From Acidithiobacillus ferridurans (GTDB lineage Bacteria; Pseudomonadota; Gammaproteobacteria; Acidithiobacillales; Acidithiobacillaceae), in assembly GCF_003966655.1 (NCBI RefSeq), contig NZ_AP018795.1:1877501-1941500 (forward strand): a stretch of DNA of 64,000 nt. The letters are read 5' to 3'. The stretch's first letter is position 1. Each line of letters opens with the position of its first letter. The notes under the pieces were generated by a model, which worked only from the letters and a program-made list of their open reading frames with translations, searched no databases and was not told the DNA's origin. The position numbers and the translations under genes were made by a program. Of this stretch, positions 57,642-64,000 are shown piece by piece.

Positions 57642-58685
57642 ATGGAAGCTATAACAAACACTAAGGAAATACTGACAGATTTTGTGGGGAATCTGCCCAA
57701 GATAGAGCTGCATTTGCATATTGAGGGCACTCTGGAGCCTGAATTACTTATTGCGCTGGCTCAGCGTAACGGCGTGGATATTCCCTATAAGACGATAGAG
57801 GCGGCACGGGCCGCGTATCAATTTGAGGATCTGCAAAGTTTTCTGAATATCTATTATCTGGGGGCGTCAGTATTGCGGGAAGAGCGGGACTTTTATGAAC
57901 TGACCCTGGCCTATATGTCCCGCTGTAAAGCCCAGCAAATTCGTCATGTGGAACTGTTTTTTGATCCGCAGACGCATCTTGCCAATGGTGTGGCATTGGC
58001 GGCGGTGATGGGTGGCATCACCGCCGCCTTACGAGACGCCGAGCGTGACTGGCATATATCCAGCGCATTGATTCTTTGCTTTGAGCGGGATCGCGATCCG
58101 CAACCCGCGGTGGCGCTGTTGGAGCGTGCTTGTGCTTTGGGGCGCATCGCCGGCATCGGTCTCGACTCCGCTGAGTTGGGCAATCCCCCAGAAAAGTTTC
58201 AGGAAGTGTTTAAGGTGGCCAAGTCCATGGGTCTGCATCGTGTTGCCCATGCGGGGGAGGAAGGGCCGCCCTCCTATATCTGGCAGGCACTGGATGTGCT
58301 CGATGTCGAGCGCATAGATCACGGGGTTCGCTGTTTGGAGGATCCGGCACTGGTGCGTCGCTTGGTGGATGACCGAATCCCGTTGACGGTCTGTCCATTC
58401 TCCAATGTCGCGCTTAAAGTGTTTAGCCGGTTATCTGAACATAATCTGGGCCGAATGTTGAAAGCAGGTTTGTTGGCGACGATTCATTCGGACGACCCGG
58501 CGTACTTCGGCGGTTACCTAAGCGAGAACATCATCGGGACACTTTCCGATCTGGATTTAACTGCGAAAGACGCATTACTTCTTGAGCGTAACGCCGTTGA
58601 AGCGGCTTTTTGTACGGACCAACGAAAGCAATCCCTGTTCATGGATCTAGATCAGTACAGAGCATCATATCAGAACCTATTATGA
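57642..58685 (+). CDS. Adenine/adenosine deaminase
   Basis: A 347-residue member of the adenosine deaminase family. Metal site: ELHLHIEGTLEPELL, the catalytic His/Glu in VAHAGEEGPPSYIWQAL, ERIDHGVRCLEDP, LTVCPFSNVALKVF and the Asp pair in HSDDPAYFGGY. The HAGEEGPPxYI segment and ...SDDPAYFGGY resemble the adenine deaminase branch (Aah1-like) more than true adenosine deaminases, so adenine to hypoxanthine is the preferred reading; adenosine is an alternative. ATG 57642 has GGAG eleven bases upstream. With guaD, both purine bases can enter xanthine dehydrogenase. Confidence 0.85.
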   Translation: MEAITNTKEILTDFVGNLPKIELHLHIEGTLEPELLIALAQRNGVDIPYKTIEAARAAYQFEDLQSFLNIYYLGASVLREERDFYELTLAYMSRCKAQQIRHVELFFDPQTHLANGVALAAVMGGITAALRDAERDWHISSALILCFERDRDPQPAVALLERACALGRIAGIGLDSAELGNPPEKFQEVFKVAKSMGLHRVAHAGEEGPPSYIWQALDVLDVERIDHGVRCLEDPALVRRLVDDRIPLTVCPFSNVALKVFSRLSEHNLGRMLKAGLLATIHSDDPAYFGGYLSENIIGTLSDLDLTAKDALLLERNAVEAAFCTDQRKQSLFMDLDQYRASYQNLL

Positions 58686-58708
58686 AAAACTCATCAGGGA
58701 GAAATCTT

Positions 58709-59710
58709 GTGAAGAAATACACGGTTTGGAAGCATATAATGTTGTGTGGTGCAGCCGGCTTCTCATTGACGGTGCCGCTGGCATACGCTCAGGCTATACC
58801 GGCGGCTGCAAAAATGCGTCCGCAAGTGATCGTGCTGACAGCATTCCCGCCCGAATGGCAAGCATGGACGGTGCAAAAATCTTTTCAGCATCAAGTGTTG
58901 CATGTGCCAGGTCTCATCACGCCCTTGATTTGCGATAGTAAAGGCGTCTGTGTTACGGAAACCGGGGAAGGGGAAATCAATGCCGCAGTCACCGTCACCA
59001 GTCTGGTGAAAGACACGGCTCTGGATGTGAAGAAGACCATTTTTATTCGTAGCGGCATTGCCGGAGGTGTGGACGAAGAAAACTCTGCATTGGGCAGTGT
59101 GTACATCAATAATTGGATAATTTCTTGGGCTTTTGGACATCATTACCTGAGTGATAAAAAGCAGTTGGCATGGTCCCCTCCGGGCTGCACAGATTATGCC
59201 GTGCCAGGCCACTGCGAGAATTATACTCGGAATATCATGGAAAATCTAGCATATAAAATAAATCCGGCACTGCTGAACATGGCGGTAAATGCCTCTGCCC
59301 ATGTCGCGTTGGATAACTCAGTAGAAGCCAAGAAACTGGATAAAATATTTGGTATCTCTGCGGCGCCGAAAGTGATGGTGGGAGCCACTATCACGGGCAA
59401 TGATTTTTGGATAGGCAAAGAGAATCAGGCTATAGCCGAGCAAATTGTGCATCTCTATACCCATGGAAAGACGACGTATACCAATACCGCCATGGAGGAT
59501 CTTGGGGATGTGGCGGCGCTCTCGCGTTTCGGTTTGGCGGATCATTATCTGTCCATACGAGGGATCTCTGACGTGGATGTCCCGCCCCCCGGTAAGACCG
59601 AAGAGGAAATTTGGAAAACAGGCGATTTATATGCCAGCGCTCTCGCCGAGCGTAATGCGGTGATCGTCACCGAGGCCGTTATCGCGCGCGTGTTACAGGA
59701 TGCTGCATGA
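58709..59710 (+). CDS. Exported NUP-family purine nucleoside protein
   Basis: A 333-residue protein of the NUP (purine nucleoside permease) family, with a nucleoside-phosphorylase-like fold. A clear signal peptide (MLCGAAGFSLTVPLAYA) directs export; the body has VIVLTAFPPEWQAW, GVCVTETGEGEINAAVTVTSL, FIRSGIAGGVDEENSALGSVYI and TAMEDLGDVAALSRFG. The GTG 58709 is preferred (AGGGAG six bases upstream), giving a tidy signal peptide; ATG 58682 overlaps the deaminase stop and is an alternative. It probably binds or cleaves nucleosides in the periplasm, supplying free bases to the NCS1 permease; transport by this soluble-looking protein seems unlikely. Confidence 0.8.
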   Translation: MKKYTVWKHIMLCGAAGFSLTVPLAYAQAIPAAAKMRPQVIVLTAFPPEWQAWTVQKSFQHQVLHVPGLITPLICDSKGVCVTETGEGEINAAVTVTSLVKDTALDVKKTIFIRSGIAGGVDEENSALGSVYINNWIISWAFGHHYLSDKKQLAWSPPGCTDYAVPGHCENYTRNIMENLAYKINPALLNMAVNASAHVALDNSVEAKKLDKIFGISAAPKVMVGATITGNDFWIGKENQAIAEQIVHLYTHGKTTYTNTAMEDLGDVAALSRFGLADHYLSIRGISDVDVPPPGKTEEEIWKTGDLYASALAERNAVIVTEAVIARVLQDAA

Positions 59711-59771
59711 ACATACGGGTCACCGAAATATCCGTTGGTGCGTTTCTGGCCCCGGAGCAAGGAGTGTCACC

Positions 59772-62030
59772 GTGTCTTTGACCTTGATGAAGCAGCGACC
59801 TGACCAGCAGGCGGCGACCCCCAGCCGTGTCGACGGTGTTGCCAAAGTCAGGGGAGTGGCTCTCTATGTCGATGATCTGCCCTGCGCAGATGTGATCTAT
59901 GGAGCGACGGTGCGCACTACTGAGGCTGGTGGAACGCTGCAGGAGGTGGCTTTTGATCCCGCCATAGACTGGTCGGAATTTGTGGTGGTGACGGCGCGGG
60001 ATATTCCGGGTAGGAATGCCGTAAGGCTCCTGGAGGATGACCAGGTAGTGCTTGTTGACCACGCGTTTCGGCACGCTGGGGAGGCCGTGGTATTACTGGC
60101 TCACGCAGACCAGGAAAAACTCAGAAAAGCGCTGAAAGGTGTTTCTCTGGTGGAATTACCCAACCCATCTCCGATTTTTGACATCGATGCGGCACTCGCT
60201 GCGCAGCAAGAAATCATACCCGGCAATATTTATACGGATTATCTTCTGGATCGGGGTAATGTTGCGGAGGGAGAGCATCTTGCCGGTGTCGTCATCGAAG
60301 AGCGCTTTCTCACCCCATCCCAGGAGCAACTCTATATTGAGCCGCAAGGTATGCTGGCGCATTTGCAGAAAGACGGCAGCATTCTGGTAGAAGGTTCCAT
60401 GCAGTGTCCCTACTACGTGTTGGACGCATTGGTTCAGTGTCTGGGGATGGATAAGGATCATCTGCGGGTGGTGCAAAGTACCACCGGTGGGGCCTTTGGC
60501 GGCAAGGAAGATTATCCCTCGGTGATTGCCTGTCATGCGGCGTTACTGGCGCTCAAAGCGGGTGGCCGTCCGGTAAAACTCGTTTATGAGCGGGGTGAGG
60601 ATTTGCGGGTAACGCCTAAGCGTCATCCTTCCCGCACCCTGATTCGTTTGGGGGCCAATAAGGCCGGAGAATTGCAGTTTATCGATATGGATTTCGCCAT
60701 TGATGGCGGGGCTTATCGTACCCTCAGTCCGGTAGTGCTCTCCCGTGGTGTTATTCATGCACCGGGACCATATAAGTGCCCCCATATCCGGGTCAGGGGG
60801 CGCGCCGTGGCGACCAACCATCCGCCCTTTGGCGCATTTCGCGGATTTGGTGCGCCGCAAAGTATTTTTGCCATGGAAGTGGCCATGGACCGGCTGGCGG
60901 GAAAACTGGCTATGGACCCTGCCGAATTGCGCCGGATAAATTTGTTGCGTACCGGCGATGTGAATCCCACGGGTGATGTGATGGGAGCTGACTGCTTTGC
61001 CCATGCCGCGCTCGATGCGGCATTGGAGCACACGCATTACTACCATCGGCTGGCGGAGTATAGGGCCTGGAATGCGGCCGGACACCAGACCCGCAAAGGT
61101 ATTGGCCTGGCGACTTTTGCCCATGGCGCTGGTTTTACCGGCAATGGCGAATTGTATCTGGCGTCCCGGGTTTCTCTGCAAGCTCTGGCCAATGGCCATG
61201 TCGAAATTCTCTGTTCCAACACTGAAATGGGGCAGGGCGCGGCGACCACGCTGGTCCAAATTGCGGCTGACGCGCTGGGCCTGCCCATGGATTGCGTACA
61301 TCTGGCGCAGGCGGATACCTCCAGGGTGCCAAATTCCGGACCGACGGTCGCCTCCCGCACCTGTATGGTGGTCGGGGATCTCATCCAGAAGGCGGCGGGA
61401 CAATTATTGCAACGGCTGCGGGAAACGGCGGCGTTAGCGGCGTCCCATGACGCACAAAGTTTTGCCGCAGCCTGTGCCCGGCTTTGCGCAGCCGCCGGGG
61501 ATACGCTGGTGACCGCACAATACCAACCGCCGGCGGACATGCGTTGGGATGAGCAGGCCTTTTTGGGGCGGGCTTACGCCAGTTATGCCTGGGCGGCTTA
61601 CATTGCCGAAGTGGAAGTGGATGTGTTGACGCTCGCAACGCGGGTGCGTGATTTTACTGCGGTACAGGAAATCGGCAATGCGGTGCATCCGGTGATTGTG
61701 CAGGGCCAGATTGAGGGGGGCGTCGCCCAGGGTATTGGTTATGCCCTCTATGAGGATGTGCTCTGGAATGAGCGCGGGGTCATGGCCAATGACCGTCTGA
61801 CCAATTACATCATCCCCACTAGCGCGGATTTAGGATTTATTCACGTGGTGTTGCTGGAAGGCGGGTTGGGAGCTGGTCCCAAAGGAGCAAAGGGCGTCGG
61901 TGAATTGCCCATGGATGGTCCGGCGCCCGCTATCGTCAACGCGATTCAGCAGGCCTTGGATATCGATATTCGCCAGATCCCGGTCAGGCCTGAAATGCTG
62001 CTGGAGCTGACGGTGAGCGGAGGGAATTGA
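59772..62030 (+). CDS. Xanthine dehydrogenase molybdenum-binding subunit
   Basis: A 752-residue molybdopterin subunit of the XDH family. Pterin/Mo motifs: STTGGAFGGKEDYPSVIA, FGAFRGFGAPQSIFAMEVAMDRLA (Arg of the substrate pocket), and the C-terminal GAKGVGELPMDGPAPAI with the catalytic Glu. It hydroxylates hypoxanthine and xanthine to urate. Start is GTG 59772 with AAGGAG at 59759-59764; longer in-frame starts lie in a 60-base gap after the NUP gene. Followed by Fe-S and FAD subunits in the same operon; no XDH-specific chaperone is seen. Other hydroxylases of this family cannot be fully excluded. Confidence 0.9.
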   Translation: MSLTLMKQRPDQQAATPSRVDGVAKVRGVALYVDDLPCADVIYGATVRTTEAGGTLQEVAFDPAIDWSEFVVVTARDIPGRNAVRLLEDDQVVLVDHAFRHAGEAVVLLAHADQEKLRKALKGVSLVELPNPSPIFDIDAALAAQQEIIPGNIYTDYLLDRGNVAEGEHLAGVVIEERFLTPSQEQLYIEPQGMLAHLQKDGSILVEGSMQCPYYVLDALVQCLGMDKDHLRVVQSTTGGAFGGKEDYPSVIACHAALLALKAGGRPVKLVYERGEDLRVTPKRHPSRTLIRLGANKAGELQFIDMDFAIDGGAYRTLSPVVLSRGVIHAPGPYKCPHIRVRGRAVATNHPPFGAFRGFGAPQSIFAMEVAMDRLAGKLAMDPAELRRINLLRTGDVNPTGDVMGADCFAHAALDAALEHTHYYHRLAEYRAWNAAGHQTRKGIGLATFAHGAGFTGNGELYLASRVSLQALANGHVEILCSNTEMGQGAATTLVQIAADALGLPMDCVHLAQADTSRVPNSGPTVASRTCMVVGDLIQKAAGQLLQRLRETAALAASHDAQSFAAACARLCAAAGDTLVTAQYQPPADMRWDEQAFLGRAYASYAWAAYIAEVEVDVLTLATRVRDFTAVQEIGNAVHPVIVQGQIEGGVAQGIGYALYEDVLWNERGVMANDRLTNYIIPTSADLGFIHVVLLEGGLGAGPKGAKGVGELPMDGPAPAIVNAIQQALDIDIRQIPVRPEMLLELTVSGGN

Positions 62031-62032
62031 TC

Positions 62033-62482
62033 ATGACGACGATGCGCATCAACGGTAGGGCATTTCAGAGCAGCTCAGCGCCGAACACCCGTTTACTGGA
62101 TGTATTGCGTAATGAATGCGACCTCAAGGGGGCCAAAGAAGGCTGCGGTGAAGGAGAGTGTGGCGCCTGCGCGGTACTGGTGAATGGCAAGCTGGTGAAT
62201 AGCTGTCTGGTTCCTCTCGGGCAGATGGAGCAGGCGGAGATTACCACGGTGGAGGGCCTTCCCGAAGATAGTGCCCTGGCACGGGCCTTTGTTCACTGCG
62301 GCGCCACCCAATGCGGGATTTGTACGCCGGGTATGATGCTCGCGGCGACCGCCCTGTTGGCGGAGCATGCGAATCCGACACTGGAGGAGATTCGCTGGGG
62401 CCTGAGCGGCAATCTCTGTCGCTGTACCGGGTATGGGCGCATTTATGCGGCCATCGCCCAGGCCGCCGGAGGGGTCTGCTGA
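62033..62482 (+). CDS. Xanthine dehydrogenase iron-sulfur subunit
   Basis: A 149-residue protein with two [2Fe-2S] clusters: plant-ferredoxin type (KEGCGEGECGACAVLVNGKLVNSC) and the all-alpha type (HCGATQCGICTPGMMLAA ... LCRCTGYGRI). It passes electrons between Mo and FAD subunits. ATG 62033 is used, eight bases after GGAGGG; overlaps the FAD gene by one base (TGATG). Confidence 0.94.
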   Translation: MTTMRINGRAFQSSSAPNTRLLDVLRNECDLKGAKEGCGEGECGACAVLVNGKLVNSCLVPLGQMEQAEITTVEGLPEDSALARAFVHCGATQCGICTPGMMLAATALLAEHANPTLEEIRWGLSGNLCRCTGYGRIYAAIAQAAGGVC

Positions 62483-63348
62483 TGTCTGATTGGATAAGGC
62501 CGCGACATTTGCCGGAAGCCCTGGAGCTATTGGCGGCAGCCCCCCGCCCATATCGGGTGATTTCGGGCGGAACCGATCTTATGGTGGAGAGTCACCTCGC
62601 CCCGGAACGGCGCCCGGAGTCCTGGCTGGACATCAGCGGACTGCAGGAGTTGCAGGGGCTGCAGATTACGGAAGATGGTATCCGGATTGGCGCGGCTACT
62701 TCCCTGGAAGCGATTCGCCGGCATGCGGAAGTGGTCGCCCACTGGCCGATGCTGGCAGCCTCGGCGGCGGTGACCGGGGCGCCGCCCATTCAAAATCGCG
62801 CCACGCTGGGTGGCAACGTTTGCAATGCCTCACCTGCGGCGGATAACGCGCCGGTATTGCTGGCTTATGGCGCACGTCTGGAGATCGCCCATCATCACGG
62901 TTCGCGCTGGTTGCCTTATGGAGATTTCCATCAGGGGTATCGTAAGACGGCCTTGCAAGCTGGAGAGTTACTCAGCGCTCTGTGGATTCCTTACCCCCCC
63001 AAACACAGTCGCAGCTATTTTCGGAAAGTCGGAACACGGGCAGCGCAAGCTATTGCCAAGGTGAGTATCGCGGCGCTCATCGAAGAAGATAGTGATGGAA
63101 TTATTCGGAGCGCGCGTTTTGGCATGGCGAGTGTGGCGGCGACTCCCTGTACCTTGCCATCCGTGAGCCACTATCTGCTGGGACGTGCGTTGCGTGATAT
63201 TTCCGAAACTGATGTGCGCCATGGGGTAAGGCAGGATATTGCACCGATTCAGGATATTCGCTCGACGGCAGAATACCGTTTGGAGATAGTCTCCCGGTTG
63301 GTACTGGAGGCCATACATAGACGTAGTAAATCGAAAAAGGAGGATTAG
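62482..63348 (+). CDS. Xanthine dehydrogenase FAD-binding subunit
   Basis: A 288-residue FAD subunit. FAD motifs VISGGTDLMVE near residue 25 and ATLGGNVCNASPAADNAPVLLAYGARLEI near residue 110; the C-terminal CO_deh_flav_C domain has RKVGTRAAQAIAKVSIAAL. It completes the alpha-beta-gamma enzyme. The C-terminus is Lys/Arg-rich. Ureidoglycolate lyase follows after three bases. Confidence 0.93.
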   Translation: MSDWIRPRHLPEALELLAAAPRPYRVISGGTDLMVESHLAPERRPESWLDISGLQELQGLQITEDGIRIGAATSLEAIRRHAEVVAHWPMLAASAAVTGAPPIQNRATLGGNVCNASPAADNAPVLLAYGARLEIAHHHGSRWLPYGDFHQGYRKTALQAGELLSALWIPYPPKHSRSYFRKVGTRAAQAIAKVSIAALIEEDSDGIIRSARFGMASVAATPCTLPSVSHYLLGRALRDISETDVRHGVRQDIAPIQDIRSTAEYRLEIVSRLVLEAIHRRSKSKKED

Positions 63349-63351
63349 AAT

Positions 63352-63936
63352 ATGGGTACCTATGCAAAGCAGACAGAGGCGGTTTATGTAGATGTTCCAT
63401 TGCTGGATGCGACCCCGGAGAATCTCGCGGAATACGGTGTGATGATTGGCGAGGCGGTACACCGGCCTGGACTTTCGATTCCCTTTTATAAGGGGAGTGT
63501 GGAAGAGGGGCAAAATCTCGATTTTGAATATACCGGTCGCGCGGTGGTCCGCACGGCGCGGATATCCCACCGCAACCCCGAGATTACCTGGCTGGAACGG
63601 CACCTCAATATGACGCAGATTTTTGTCGGGCTGGGCAGCATTCCCTTCGCCATGGTGTTGGGTAAACCCAATCAGGGCAGCGGGGAAAATGTCCCCCGCC
63701 TGGACGACGTCCGCGCTTTTCGCATTCCAGCGGGGCAGGGGGTGATGATTTATGCGGGTACCTGGCACGATTTCCCCATGTCCATTGGCGATCCGGTGAC
63801 GGTGATGACCATGAATTCTGACGAGGTGGTCACTGCTTTGGCGAACGCTCAGGCAGCAGATGAGATGGATGACGGTGATGTGTACAAGATCGACATCCAA
63901 CGTCGCACCGGGCGGGTACTCCGGGTTCCCTTTTAG
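63352..63936 (+). CDS. allA: Ureidoglycolate lyase
   Basis: A 194-residue AllA-family protein cleaving (S)-ureidoglycolate to glyoxylate and urea at the end of the ureide pathway. Family blocks: ERHLNMTQIFVGLGSIPFAMVLG, AFRIPAGQGVMIYAGTWHDFPMSIGDPVTVMTMNSDE. AAGGAGG eight bases upstream of the ATG makes a strong ribosome site. Position right after the XDH genes shows the operon proceeds past urate. Confidence 0.88.
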   Translation: MGTYAKQTEAVYVDVPLLDATPENLAEYGVMIGEAVHRPGLSIPFYKGSVEEGQNLDFEYTGRAVVRTARISHRNPEITWLERHLNMTQIFVGLGSIPFAMVLGKPNQGSGENVPRLDDVRAFRIPAGQGVMIYAGTWHDFPMSIGDPVTVMTMNSDEVVTALANAQAADEMDDGDVYKIDIQRRTGRVLRVPF

Positions 63937-63954
63937 TCGCAGAAGGCGAAGACC

Positions 63955-64000
63955 ATGCGTACCTCCGTCTACCGGTTTTTTACGACAGACCCTGCCGACG
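63955..64000 (+). CDS. Start of a further gene, cut by the window edge
   Basis: ATG at 63955 after an AAGG-containing site opens a frame MRTSVYRFFTTDPAD that runs to the edge. Too short to name. Given its place after allA it may be another ureide or XDH-accessory gene. Confidence 0.4.
   Translation, partial: MRTSVYRFFTTDPAD

Overview
The window looks like chromosome of a Gram-negative, moderately GC-rich autotrophic proteobacterium. Gene content and style (hydrogenase maturation, complete type IV pilus assembly set, ornithine-lipid pair, pyk-like protein, ilvBHC-psd-pssA) most resemble Acidithiobacillus. This is an inference from gene set and protein character; no database search was possible.

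Layout. 1-5.4 kb: 3' end of hypB, an APC amino-acid permease, a DadA-type D-amino-acid dehydrogenase, then a complete 1,621-bp IS1380-type insertion sequence (17-bp imperfect inverted repeats, 5-bp target duplication) sitting exactly between a truncated-globin start codon and its old ribosome binding site. 5.4-8.5 kb (minus): a four-gene overlapping operon bfd-like/yheT/modE-like/ilvA. 8.8-10.5 kb: olsB-olsA for ornithine lipids. 10.5-17.5 kb (minus): gltB-gltD-hemE behind a good sigma-70 promoter; gltB carries a 1-nt frameshift. 17.6-26.6 kb (minus): pilMNOPQ-aroK-aroB-thyX-dgt, tightly overlapping, aroB also frameshifted. 26.8-29.8 kb: tadA-yjbQ-hypothetical-short mutS2. 29.9-34.7 kb: ilvB-ilvH-ilvC-psd-pssA (branched-chain amino acids and phosphatidylethanolamine). 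34.7-47.3 kb: housekeeping mix (pyruvate kinase-like, uspA, queF, smc, ligA, an orphan F1-epsilon-like gene, methyltransferase, YgjP) with an AT-rich globin-coupled sensor and a fragment of an MFS transporter gene.

47.5 kb to the right edge is the most interesting part: a purine acquisition and catabolism island. A divergent LysR regulator is followed by a TonB-dependent outer-membrane receptor, a TSUP carrier, a private ExbB-ExbD-TonB energiser, an NCS1 nucleobase permease (frameshifted), guanine deaminase, an adenine/adenosine deaminase, an exported NUP-family (purine nucleoside permease/phosphorylase-fold) protein, three-subunit xanthine dehydrogenase and ureidoglycolate lyase. Read together, the genes could import purines across both membranes, convert adenine and guanine to hypoxanthine and xanthine, oxidise these to urate, and release glyoxylate and urea at the end of the ureide route. 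Uricase, allantoinase and XDH maturation genes are not in the window and would be expected to the right. Shared TGGTGCA-type half-sites occur before both the receptor and exbB, suggesting co-regulation.

Three genes (gltB, aroB, the NCS1 permease) are each broken by loss of one base in a G/C run, which points to homopolymer undercalling in the assembly more than to true gene decay. I saw no tRNA, rRNA or CRISPR array.
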